Shown piece by piece: positions 47,299 to 55,728 of a stretch of 64,000 bases of DNA. Under the pieces are notes generated by a model. That model ran no database searches and was not told the origin of the DNA. It saw nothing but the letters and a program-made list of their open reading frames with translations. Position 1 is the stretch's first letter, and each line of letters begins with the position of its first letter. The stretch lies in NCBI RefSeq assembly GCF_000737845.1, contig NZ_ATLK01000001.1, positions 1,116,001-1,180,000 of the forward strand. Direction: 5' to 3'. Origin of the DNA: Bifidobacterium bombi DSM 19703. GTDB taxonomy: Bacteria; Actinomycetota; Actinomycetes; Actinomycetales; Bifidobacteriaceae. Position numbers and translations under genes: made by a program.

Positions 47299-47312
47299 TG
47301 TGAGCGCTAACA
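47299..47312. promoter_or_regulatory. LacI-type operator before araB
   Basis: TGTGAGCGCTAACA is a near-perfect palindrome with the central AGCGCT typical of LacI-family sites, 45 nt before the araB start. Next to it GGGTA-N5-TACCC forms another inverted repeat over a TACAAT -10 candidate on the minus strand. Confidence 0.6.
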
Positions 47313-47469
47313 TTCCTTGGGTATATTGTACCCACAGAGTCCTATTGGCACAACCTCCGCGTGGCTTAGACGAATTTGCGCTTACGCACGCCGAACACCA
47401 GAACGTCAAGCCCACCGAGGTGGAACTCCCCGGCGAACATGACGATACAAAAGCACTGATCGTAAGTCG

Positions 47470-48888
47470 TCAACGCGGGTCTATGGCAAACCAGAGCACT
47501 CCGTGTGCCGGCACCGTGCCGCGAATCATCCTATCGGCACCGGAGCCGTCAAGACGTGCCGCAGCCCCCGAAGCACCATCAACCACGTCAGCAAACAAAT
47601 CCGTAAGCTTGTAATCGGTCCGAGCATTCTCAATGCCCACAAACGTCTGTAATTCGATGGCCTCGTCTATCTCATGAGCCTCACTGCCAGTCCAGAACAC
47701 GGCTCCGTAATAACCATCTTGATGCGCACTGACCGTACCGTCACCCCAATCAGCCGCACGGGCGCTCCATATAATCAAATCGCCAAGATAGGAGTCAGGG
47801 TGATCAGGACCATCACGATAGATTCGCTCACGCCCTACTTCACGGTTATCCACACTGCCCGCGCCCACCTCTCTGAGGACTGGATTCGCAAGCAACGCCA
47901 CAGTTTCAGGTGTGCTCGTGGGCAGATCGCCACCCACCATCAGGGGCGAACGACCCATGCACCACAAGGCCATCAAGGTGCGGCGCTCCTCAACAGTCAG
48001 TTTGCAGTCACGTGAGTCACCGTTGTGGGCGCGAACGCCGATGTGCCCCAACGGCAGCATGTCCGCATCAGCCCAATGTCCATTGGTCTGGAATGGCGCC
48101 CAACGCGAAAGCCTGACGAACTGCTGGTACACATCGTCCCAGCGATCCCATAAATCATCGGATATCCGCCACATCTGTGCGTTCTTGCGCAGGAAGTCGA
48201 CATGCGTGGTGCTGTTCCAGGTTCCCGGCGAAAGCGACAGCACGATTTGCGTGCCGTATTTGGCTTCGGCCTTAACGATGGCCTTATGATACGCTGCGAT
48301 TTCGGCGCTGTAGAATGGCGCCTGCATGTCATCGACCTTCAGGAAGTCCACCCCCCAGCTGGCGAAAAGATCGACCTGCGCGTCGTACCACGCCTGAGCC
48401 GCGGGATGGCTTTGGTTGATGCCGAAATTATCGGGGTTCCAGCGGCAGACATGCTCCCTGTCCGCGATGTCGGCCGCCGTATATCCCTCGGCGCCTTTCA
48501 CTGGCAGATGCCGTTCCACGGCCAAACGAGGGACTCCGCGCATCATGTGCAGACCGAGTTTCAAACCCATGTCATGCAAACGCTGCGCCAAGGAGGCGAA
48601 GCCGTTGCCGTCGGAGGCGCTTGGGAACCGTCCCGGGTCGGGAAGCTGACGCCCGTATTCGTCGAGCAGCAACGGAGCGCCGTCGTTGTAATGGTGCGCA
48701 CTCGCTGTGGGGTCATACCAATCGATGTCGATGACCACGGTGTCCCATCCGAAACGAAGCAGATGTTCGGCCATGAATTCCGCGTTGGACAGCACCTCGG
48801 CCTCCGTCACCGAGCTTCCATACGAATCCCAACTATTCCAACCCATAGGCGGTTTTGCCGCGGAAAAACAACCATTATCATCTCTCAT
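47470..48888 (-). CDS. GH27 glycosidase (alpha-galactosidase or beta-L-arabinopyranosidase)
   Basis: The 472-residue enzyme without signal peptide has the GH27 start PPMGWNSWDSYG, VVIDIDWYDP, the nucleophile Asp in DFLKVDDMQAP, and the acid/base Asp in WRISDDLWDRW, on a TIM barrel followed by a beta-sandwich. GH27 includes alpha-galactosidases and beta-L-arabinopyranosidases; residues that choose between C6-bearing and C5 sugars cannot be judged by eye. The arabinose-centred surroundings make the second activity worth testing. The ATG at 48888 follows GAGGT. It comes after the ABC operon terminator. Confidence 0.88.
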   Translation of the reverse strand: MRDDNGCFSAAKPPMGWNSWDSYGSSVTEAEVLSNAEFMAEHLLRFGWDTVVIDIDWYDPTASAHHYNDGAPLLLDEYGRQLPDPGRFPSASDGNGFASLAQRLHDMGLKLGLHMMRGVPRLAVERHLPVKGAEGYTAADIADREHVCRWNPDNFGINQSHPAAQAWYDAQVDLFASWGVDFLKVDDMQAPFYSAEIAAYHKAIVKAEAKYGTQIVLSLSPGTWNSTTHVDFLRKNAQMWRISDDLWDRWDDVYQQFVRLSRWAPFQTNGHWADADMLPLGHIGVRAHNGDSRDCKLTVEERRTLMALWCMGRSPLMVGGDLPTSTPETVALLANPVLREVGAGSVDNREVGRERIYRDGPDHPDSYLGDLIIWSARAADWGDGTVSAHQDGYYGAVFWTGSEAHEIDEAIELQTFVGIENARTDYKLTDLFADVVDGASGAAARLDGSGADRMIRGTVPAHGVLWFAIDPR

Positions 48889-48980
48889 TGCATTACCTCG
48901 TTGACGATGGGGTGCGCATAATTCCATGTTGAATCGCACAATACAGTATCTAGCATATACAAGGCCCATCAACAAATAAA

Positions 48981-49016
48981 GGTGTCTGCAACCGGTGCAT
49001 GACCGGAGCAGACACC
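48981..49016 (-). terminator. Rho-independent terminator of the ABC importer operon
   Basis: Stem GGTGTCTGC / GCAGACACC (9 bp, perfect) with an inner CCGGT / ACCGG stem and a 5-nt loop, followed on the minus strand by TTTATTTGTT. Confidence 0.85.
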
Positions 49017-49039
49017 CTGCAGATATTGTTCCGAAAGCC

Positions 49040-49960
49040 TTACTTCATGCCGGTCATGGCGATTCCTTCGACGAACCGCTTCTGAATAAAGAAGAACACG
49101 ATCACTAGGGGCAGTGCGGATACCAACGCACCGGCCATCACCACGCCGTAGGGAGTGACGGACGAACCATGCCCGGTAAGCATGGCCAACCCGGCTGTGA
49201 TGGTTCGCGTCTCAGGCTTCGAGGTCATGATGAGCGGCCAAAGAAGGTCGTTCCAGTTACCCATGAGATTGAACATGCCGACCGTAAGAATGGCAGGAAC
49301 CGCGTTCGGCAGAATGATTTGAAGGAAGATACGGAACTCTCCCGCACCGTCGATGCGGGCGGCTGCGTCGAGGTCCTTCGGAATGGAAACGAAGAACTGA
49401 CGCAACAGGAAGATACCCCCCACATCGGCCATGCGAGGGATGATGATGCCCCAGTAGCTGTTGACCAAGCCCATATTCGCAAGAAGCTTGTATACGGGGA
49501 TAAGCAGCGCCATGGCCGGAATCATCATCGTCGCGATGAGAATGTTCAGGATGACGCCTCGTCCCTTAAACTCAATACGAGAAAGGCCATAAGCAGCCAA
49601 GGAATCAAAGAACACCGAGATGATAGTGACCGCACCAGCGAAGACCAGTGTGTTCAGCATCTCCCTGGCAATCGGCAGACGCTGGAACAAGGATGTGTAG
49701 TTCGACAGCGTGAAGGCGCTCGGAATCAATTTCGGTGGCCAGGTCTCCGTGATCGCGTTCGGGGTGAAGGAAACGAAAATCACGACCAAGAGCGGGAACA
49801 CCATGATGACGGTGATGATGATCAGGGCCGCATATGTCCCGAAAAGTCCGAAGCGCCGACGGAATCGAGCTTTTCGGCGCAGCTTGTCGTTGAATTCGCC
49901 CTCAGCCGACTGAGTCGAGGCGGCCGCCGATGCTTGAGATGTTAACGTTGCGGTGCTCAT
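49040..49960 (-). CDS. CUT1 ABC sugar permease, MalG-like
   Basis: The 306-residue inner-membrane permease has a cytoplasmic N-terminal extension, six helices, and the coupling EAA-type loop DLDAAARIDGAGEFRIFL, LPNAVPA, which contacts the ATPase. Its start overlaps the stop of the MalF-like gene by 4 bp (ATGA). It is the last gene of the importer operon. No ATPase gene is in the window, so a shared MsiK-like ATPase is assumed. Confidence 0.93.
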   Translation of the reverse strand: MSTATLTSQASAAASTQSAEGEFNDKLRRKARFRRRFGLFGTYAALIIITVIMVFPLLVVIFVSFTPNAITETWPPKLIPSAFTLSNYTSLFQRLPIAREMLNTLVFAGAVTIISVFFDSLAAYGLSRIEFKGRGVILNILIATMMIPAMALLIPVYKLLANMGLVNSYWGIIIPRMADVGGIFLLRQFFVSIPKDLDAAARIDGAGEFRIFLQIILPNAVPAILTVGMFNLMGNWNDLLWPLIMTSKPETRTITAGLAMLTGHGSSVTPYGVVMAGALVSALPLVIVFFFIQKRFVEGIAMTGMK

Positions 49961-50901
49961 GCGAGTTCCTCCCTTTCATGCTTGGCGTTGCTCAACAACT
50001 GTGCCAACCCGACGATCAATGTCATGATCAGCAGCACATAGGAAAGCGCCGAAGCGTAACCAAGTTTGCCGTTTCCGAAGGCCTCGGTATAGATACGGTA
50101 CACAATGGTCTCCGTAGCCCGGTCCGGACCTCCGGATGTCATGATGAACACCTGGTCGAACACCTGGAAGGAGCCGATAAGACCGAAGATGATGATGTAG
50201 TTGAACGTAGGCCGAAGGGCAGGTACGGTGATGTAACGGAACTTCTGCCACCAGTTCACCCCGTCCAGCGCCGCGGCCTCGTAGAGCTCCTGCGAGATGC
50301 CCTGCAGACCGGCTAGGAAGATGACCATGAAGTAGCCGAAATTCTTCCAGACCGTGATAAGCACGATGGTGATCATGGCCGTTGAGGTGCTGCCCAGAAG
50401 GTCCATATGCATGACACCGGTGAGCTTGCCAACCCAGTAGGGCACAAGACCAAGGGAAGGCGAGAGGATGAAGTCCCATGCGATGGAAGCCACGGTCATC
50501 GAAATCACGAAAGGCAGGAACATGGCGCTGCGGAAGAAACCGACGAACTTCAGGTCCTTGCGGTTGAGCAGAAGTGCAAAGAACAACGCGACGATGACCA
50601 CGAGCGGAGCATAGAGCACCGCGTAGATGAGCGTATTCTTCACATCAGTCCAGAAGTCAGCGTTGGTGAATAATTTGACATAATTGTCAAACCCGACGAA
50701 CCTACCTGGACGAATGATCCTGTCTGAGGTCAGCGATGTAATGAACGTCTTAATCGCAGGATAAAAAACGAATATAGCGAGAACAATCAGCGCCGGTCCC
50801 ACAAATATCATGCCGAGGAAAAAATTATGTCTGGATAAGGCTTTCTTGTTTTCCTCGATGCTCAGAGCCCCAGAACTCCTTTTAGAATGCTTCTTTGCCA
50901 T
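49957..50901 (-). CDS. CUT1 ABC sugar permease, MalF-like
   Basis: The 314-residue permease with six helices bears the EAA-type loop YEAAALDGVNWWQKF, ITVPALRP. It pairs with the MalG-like protein to form the membrane channel of an importer for arabino-oligosaccharides (substrate inferred from the operator and gene neighbours). It begins 111 bp after the binding-protein gene, with a hairpin between. Confidence 0.93.
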   Translation of the reverse strand: MAKKHSKRSSGALSIEENKKALSRHNFFLGMIFVGPALIVLAIFVFYPAIKTFITSLTSDRIIRPGRFVGFDNYVKLFTNADFWTDVKNTLIYAVLYAPLVVIVALFFALLLNRKDLKFVGFFRSAMFLPFVISMTVASIAWDFILSPSLGLVPYWVGKLTGVMHMDLLGSTSTAMITIVLITVWKNFGYFMVIFLAGLQGISQELYEAAALDGVNWWQKFRYITVPALRPTFNYIIIFGLIGSFQVFDQVFIMTSGGPDRATETIVYRIYTEAFGNGKLGYASALSYVLLIMTLIVGLAQLLSNAKHEREELA

Positions 50902-50937
50902 GAATCCCTCCCCATGCTGGCCGTTTTACCTGCAGCC

Positions 50938-50967
50938 GGCCAGGTATGCACATGAACATACCCGGCC
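50938..50967 (-). terminator. Attenuator hairpin between binding-protein and permease genes
   Basis: CCAGGTATG pairs with CATACCCGG (8 of 9) around an 8-nt loop. Such hairpins let the binding protein be made in excess of the permeases. Confidence 0.55.
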
Positions 50968-51012
50968 AGCAGTCAGTGTCGCCATTGACAACAGCGACAA
51001 GCCTTTTATTTA

Positions 51013-52332
51013 TCAGTCCTGTGAAGCCTGCTCTTTGAGATAGCCTTCAAGCTTTTTGTTCGCGGTCTCCAACAGCTGCGAGATGTCGGTGTCCTTGCGG
51101 ACCGTGTTGTTCGACAGGGAATCGACGGTCGCGCTGATATCACCGAACCCGCCTTTGAGACCGGCAATGGCGATGTAGGAATGATCTGTGTTCTTCGCGA
51201 TCTTGGCGATGAGTGGACGCTTGGCAAGATCAGCCTCAGTGACCTGCGTGTTGTTCGGCGGATAAGCCGAGCCGAGGGACCATTCGATCTGCTTGTCCTT
51301 GGAGTTGTAGTACTTCATGAACTCGTAGATGCCCTTCTTCTTCGGGGAGTTACCCACCTGCGAAGTGACCCACCAGTACAACCCGGTCGAACCGGTATTG
51401 GAACCCTTAGTGCCGTCAGGATAGACATAGGTACCATTGCCATCAGGAACAGGGAACAGGTCATGATCGATATGCTTGTCGGTAGCCGCTTGATCTTCCC
51501 AAGGACCGACGATGGCCATCGCAGACTGTCCAGACTCGAAGGATTCACGGGCTTTAGTATCGTCCATGCCCTTAATGGAATAACCACCCTTATAGAAGTC
51601 GCGCATCTTCTCGAGGAACGCCTTGTTCTCCGGGGAGTTGAGCGAGGCCTTGCCGTCTACGGTGTAGACGCCAGTGCCGTTGCCCTTGAGGAAGGTGGCC
51701 CAGCCATAGTCCGGAAGCGCAATGCCATACTGCTTGCCTGGAATGGTCAGCTTTTTGGCGGTCTCAAGCAGCTCATCCCAGGTCTTGGGATAGTCGTTCT
51801 CCGTCAAACCGGCAGCCTGCCACATCTTGGTGTTGTACCATACGGCCGTAGGCGCATAGCCCATGGGCACCGCACACTTTTCCTCCTTGCCGTCGATCTT
51901 GTAAGTGATCTGCTTGACGACGTTGGGGATGTAGTTCTTGGTCTCGTATTGCGGATCGCTATAGAAATCGGAGACGCACTGGAACGTGCCGTCGATGGAC
52001 CAGCCCTGACCATTGTCAGCACCGGTGGTGACGATATCCGGACCATCTCCTGAAGTCACCTTGGTGACCATCGTTTCGCCGATGGTGCTCCAAGGCTGCA
52101 GCTGAGCGTCGATTTCATACTTATTCTGGGACTTGTTGAAGTCCTTGACGATCTTTTCCAACGTTTTGCCATCGGCTTCAGAGAAGCCATGCCACATGGT
52201 GATCTTAACCTTGCCATCAGCCGTCTTCGCTTCCTTGGAACCATTGGCACCATTGGAGCCGCACCCGGCGAGGCCCATGCTGGCGGCCAACACGAGAGCC
52301 ATGCTCGCCACCAGAGTCTTCTTGATTTTCAT
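51013..52332 (-). CDS. Family 1 sugar-binding lipoprotein of the CUT1 importer
   Basis: The 439-residue lipoprotein has a type II signal peptide with lipobox LAGC (Cys at about 24), a Ser/Gly/Asn linker and the SBP_bac_1 fold (KITMWHGFSEADGKTLEKI, VWYNTKMWQAAGL, and SAMAIVGPWEDQA). Tryptophan-rich loops fit oligosaccharide binding. It is the first gene of the importer operon. Three operator-like elements lie 35-180 nt before its start. Confidence 0.93.
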   Translation of the reverse strand: MKIKKTLVASMALVLAASMGLAGCGSNGANGSKEAKTADGKVKITMWHGFSEADGKTLEKIVKDFNKSQNKYEIDAQLQPWSTIGETMVTKVTSGDGPDIVTTGADNGQGWSIDGTFQCVSDFYSDPQYETKNYIPNVVKQITYKIDGKEEKCAVPMGYAPTAVWYNTKMWQAAGLTENDYPKTWDELLETAKKLTIPGKQYGIALPDYGWATFLKGNGTGVYTVDGKASLNSPENKAFLEKMRDFYKGGYSIKGMDDTKARESFESGQSAMAIVGPWEDQAATDKHIDHDLFPVPDGNGTYVYPDGTKGSNTGSTGLYWWVTSQVGNSPKKKGIYEFMKYYNSKDKQIEWSLGSAYPPNNTQVTEADLAKRPLIAKIAKNTDHSYIAIAGLKGGFGDISATVDSLSNNTVRKDTDISQLLETANKKLEGYLKEQASQD

Positions 52333-52366
52333 GGAATCTCTCCTCTTTTTCCTATTATGCTGAATG

Positions 52367-52510
52367 TGCTATCGTTGCCAAGCGGACAAACACTGTCCGG
52401 TCTAACGTTCAGCCATCACATCGACTTTAAACACCGATGCTAAAGCCCAACATCCTTTCATTTGCAACGATGTAATTTATGTTATAGCACTATTTCTATC
52501 GTTGTACAAA
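52367..52510. promoter_or_regulatory. Operator cluster before the ABC importer operon
   Basis: Three elements share the ATCGTTG or CAACGAT core: GCTATCGTTGCCAA (52368-52381), TTGCAACGATGTAA (52462-52475) and TCTATCGTTGTACAAA (52495-52510). Between them lie CGGACA-N5-TGTCCG (52383-52399) and TCTAACGTT (52401-52409), the latter matching part of the GH127 operator. Confidence 0.55.
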
Positions 52511-52531
52511 TTAGACACGCACTTTTATTGC

Positions 52532-53536
52532 CTATTTCGCATCATCTCCTCCGTCTGGAGGCAAAATATCCACCGTGACCGGAGTCCATCGCGTGTCCGG
52601 CTGAGGTACGCCAAAGTCCGGCGTACCGTCAGCCTTCCAATTCACGACGCCGACACGAGCATGACGGTTCGGGTCGAAGAGCGGATCGCCTTCGATATGC
52701 GTGTAGTTTCGCGCATGGTAGACCATCAGATCTTGTTGCCCGTCTTCCGATTTCGTGAAGGAGTTATGTCCGGGACCATACTGCCCATTCGCCTGGCAGG
52801 TTTTGAAGACCGGCACCGGGCTCTTCGTCCAGCTGGCAGGGTCGAGCAGGTCACTGCCCCGGCTGGCCGTAAGCAGCCCTACGGCATATGGGACACCAGT
52901 ACCGGAGGCCGAATAGGTAAGGAACACCTTGTCGGCGTGCAGCAGGAAAGCAGGCCCTTCGTTCACAAGGAAATCGATGCATTCCCAGTCATACTCCGGA
53001 CGGCTGAGCATCACAGGCTCGCTCGCAAGCGTCCACGGATCGCTCATCCTGGCGATGTAGAGATTCGAGTTGCCTTCTATGGCAGGGTCCTTCTGCGCCC
53101 AGACCAGATACTGCACACCGTCGATGACTTCGGTGGTGGCGTCAAGGGAGAACGAGTCAATGGGCGTCTCTATGCGCCCCTTCTCTGTCCAGTTGCCACT
53201 CATGGGATCCGCATCCGCGTTCTCGAGCACGTACATGCGGTGCGTTGGGAGTCCGGAGGCTTCGAAGTCGGTCTGGGCTGCGGCGAAGTAGATGTACCAT
53301 TTCCCCGACACCTTGTGCAGTTCAGGCGCCCAGATGTATTTGCTCATTGGACCTGAATCATGCCTATGCCAGATGGTGACCTCCGGAGCCTTCTGCAGGT
53401 CGTCGATCCGTTTCGCGGACCGGATGCCGATGGTGTCGTAGCGCGGGTCCGAACTCGTGAAGTAGTATGTGTCACCATCCTTCAGCACCCACGGATCGGC
53501 ACGTTGCAGCACTATCGGGTTCTCATACTCAGCCAT
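52532..53536 (-). CDS. GH43 exo-type alpha-L-arabinofuranosidase
   Basis: The 334-residue protein without signal peptide has the GH43 marks: base Asp in QRADPWVLKDGDTYYF, pKa-modulating Asp in SFSLDATTEV, and acid Glu in LVNEGPAFLL, on a five-bladed propeller. The pattern SDPRYDTIGIRSAKRIDDL fits the exo-1,5-alpha-L-arabinofuranosidase subfamily (GH43_26). It uses the second ATG (53536), 5 nt after AGAGGTT. Arabinan-type operators lie just upstream. Confidence 0.88.
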   Translation of the reverse strand: MAEYENPIVLQRADPWVLKDGDTYYFTSSDPRYDTIGIRSAKRIDDLQKAPEVTIWHRHDSGPMSKYIWAPELHKVSGKWYIYFAAAQTDFEASGLPTHRMYVLENADADPMSGNWTEKGRIETPIDSFSLDATTEVIDGVQYLVWAQKDPAIEGNSNLYIARMSDPWTLASEPVMLSRPEYDWECIDFLVNEGPAFLLHADKVFLTYSASGTGVPYAVGLLTASRGSDLLDPASWTKSPVPVFKTCQANGQYGPGHNSFTKSEDGQQDLMVYHARNYTHIEGDPLFDPNRHARVGVVNWKADGTPDFGVPQPDTRWTPVTVDILPPDGGDDAK

Positions 53537-53582
53537 CATAACCTCTGCTTCTTGAGTAATTTATAACGTTGAATATATCAAA

Positions 53583-53597
53583 TTTACATCGTTATAA
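53583..53597. promoter_or_regulatory. Arabinan-type operator before exo-GH43
   Basis: TTTACATCGTTATAA lies 47 nt before the GH43 start; a weaker second copy (TTATAACGTTGAATA) is at 53561-53575. Confidence 0.6.
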
Positions 53598-53769
53598 CAA
53601 ATTACGGCGTTCCTTCAGGGAATCCAAACGAATCCACAACGAACCGCTTGCAACCTCCTCCGCCCCAAACTTCCGACTCGACATTTGGCGCTTGCGAGTT
53701 TAGGCGCCAAACGGAAACGACACCGCTTCCCTACTTCACAGAAGCGGCAAAGCGGCGCCAACCGACGAT

Positions 53770-55461
53770 TCATTCCCTTACCGCCCAGAAGGCCGTTTCA
53801 CCTCCATGCTGCTTCGCGTCCGGACCGGCGTTCCTGAAAGCATCACCGCCCAGACCAGTGAAGAAAAGCCTCTTGCGCCCGGTCTCGTCGTACTGCTCGT
53901 TGACCCTGGCCTTGTATTTTCCATGCAAGTGGGACTGTGCAGGTGCCGTTGCCACGTCAAGACTCACCTCGGTGCCGTCGACGGACCAGCTGCCCGAAAC
54001 CCCCTCCCCGCTCAGGCTGCCATCGCCCTTGAGTTCAACGGTCTGTGCCTGGTACACCGCCTTGCTGCTTGCGTCACCACCGGAATAGAAAGTAGTCGGG
54101 TTATGCACGACGAACCCGTATCTACCCTTGATCTGCCCCGTGGTATACCCCGGTTTGCCGAGCAGCTGCCCGGATTTCTCATACGGGGCCATGACTAGCC
54201 AACCGTTGGCGTCAACCATCGGCGTGACCCGTACCTGGTGCTCCTCCTTGTCACCCGAATCGCGCACGAACCTGGTATGGTACACGTTGTAGATGATGCC
54301 ATCCGAATCCTTAAGCAACGAATTACCTCCCTGAGCGGCCAGAACCGTCTGCATGCCGGGCTCGCTGTACGAGCTGTCGATCCGCAGCCCTCGGTTGAAG
54401 GCCAGATTCGTGTCCACATGGCGCGTATAGATTGCGGCGTTGCCGTTCTGATCGAGGTAGGGACCGGTGATGGACTTGGAGCGGAACTCTCGCATCTGAT
54501 AGCCGCCTCCCTGCTGCAAAGCGCCGTAGGAGAGCATCATGTACCAGTATTCACCGTTCTTGACGAGGGCCGTTCCCTCACCGGAATTGCCGTGGCCGCC
54601 AGCCAGCTTGTGGCCGTAGTACGCATCGGAGACGTTCTCCTTGGTGGGATAGGTGGTCTTGTAATCACGCAGACCGGTGGACGGGTCGAGCTTAAGCATC
54701 CAGATGCCGCCGAACCAGCTGCCGAACGCCATCCACATATCGTCCCCGTCGTACTTGACGCAGGCATCGATGGCATTGATCTCCGTATCCTGGGTATCGA
54801 AGTAGCGGGTGAGGTCGGCACCGCTGCCCAGCACCCTGGGGACGTCCGTCTTGTCCGCATCGCCATTACCGAAACCAGAGAAGACCACAGGGCCCACGTA
54901 CGTCCAGTCTCCTTCGATGTTGTCGGCGGTCAGCAGGACGATCACCGACTTGTAGTTGTCTCCATTGGCGGAAAGGTACATGCACCATTTCCTCATGGTT
55001 TTGTTCCAGATCACCTCCGGAGCCCACATGTTGCCCCTTACGTCCGGATTGGACGGCTGCTTGGGCCAGGCGTTCCAGATCGGACCGAGCAGGGTCTCGT
55101 AGTCCTGGGTCAGGTTGTTGCTGAAATAGCTCCAATGCTGAAGGTCGTCGCTCTTGGCGAAGGCCCTATGCGTGCCGAAAATGTAGTATTTTCCATTCGC
55201 CTTGACCACGGACGGGTCGTGCGAACTTACGCGTGAATGGGTCAATTTATCTCCTTGCAAAGCGGATTCGATAGTGTCTTTCGCAACGAAACCACCAACG
55301 GCGAGCAAAACCACCAGCAGTGCAGCGATTGCGACAATCAGTGGTTTGTGTGAACCTCTTCTACGAGGTGCATGACCAGCGGAAACGACGGCTTCGGATG
55401 AATTCACATTTATGGCTTTCGAATTCAGGGAATCTTCATTACATCGTTGTATATCTGGCAT
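53770..55461 (-). CDS. Membrane-anchored GH43 endo-1,5-alpha-L-arabinanase
   Basis: The 563-residue protein has a Lys/Arg-rich start and one membrane helix (about 35-57, without cleavage or sorting motif), so it is probably anchored with the enzyme outside. The GH43 propeller has base Asp in SSHDPSVVKANGKYYIFG, Asp in NAIDACVKYDG, acid Glu in GNSGEGTALVKNG, and WAPEVIWNKTMRKWCMYL. A C-terminal beta-domain like those of extracellular arabinanases follows (about 465-560, ending GGETAFWAV). It starts at ATG 55461, after AAAGGA. An operator copy lies in codons 3-8. It is nearly a domain-for-domain paralogue of the next gene. Confidence 0.9.
   Translation of the reverse strand: MPDIQRCNEDSLNSKAINVNSSEAVVSAGHAPRRRGSHKPLIVAIAALLVVLLAVGGFVAKDTIESALQGDKLTHSRVSSHDPSVVKANGKYYIFGTHRAFAKSDDLQHWSYFSNNLTQDYETLLGPIWNAWPKQPSNPDVRGNMWAPEVIWNKTMRKWCMYLSANGDNYKSVIVLLTADNIEGDWTYVGPVVFSGFGNGDADKTDVPRVLGSGADLTRYFDTQDTEINAIDACVKYDGDDMWMAFGSWFGGIWMLKLDPSTGLRDYKTTYPTKENVSDAYYGHKLAGGHGNSGEGTALVKNGEYWYMMLSYGALQQGGGYQMREFRSKSITGPYLDQNGNAAIYTRHVDTNLAFNRGLRIDSSYSEPGMQTVLAAQGGNSLLKDSDGIIYNVYHTRFVRDSGDKEEHQVRVTPMVDANGWLVMAPYEKSGQLLGKPGYTTGQIKGRYGFVVHNPTTFYSGGDASSKAVYQAQTVELKGDGSLSGEGVSGSWSVDGTEVSLDVATAPAQSHLHGKYKARVNEQYDETGRKRLFFTGLGGDAFRNAGPDAKQHGGETAFWAVRE
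55439..55455. promoter_or_regulatory. Operator copy inside the membrane-anchored arabinanase gene
   Basis: TTACATCGTTGTATATC on the plus strand, within the first codons of the minus-strand gene (encoding DIQRCN). The same 17 bases occur at 55738-55754. Confidence 0.65.
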
Positions 55462-55576
55462 ATCATCCTTTCGTCCATGCAACGATTGATTGACAGAAAC
55501 AACATATCAATTGTCTATTCGTACAGCGCATAACCCTCTACCGTCTGCGCTGTCGCAAACGTCCTTCTTTGACTAT

Positions 55577-55592
55577 ATTTACAACGTTATAG
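55577..55592. promoter_or_regulatory. Arabinan-type operator between divergent arabinanase genes
   Basis: ATTTACAACGTTATAG, roughly midway in the 267-bp divergent space; a further partial copy (GCAACGATTG) is at about 55479-55488. Confidence 0.5.
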
Positions 55593-55728
55593 TAGCCGAC
55601 ACGCCGGAACCGTCTGCAAATCCATATTTTATTCGTTTCGTATCTTCAGCTGCGCAAAACACGATATAGTTGTATAAGAGGGAATGAATGTCCCCATATC
55701 AGCGCGCATAAAAACATAGGAGTTGTTT

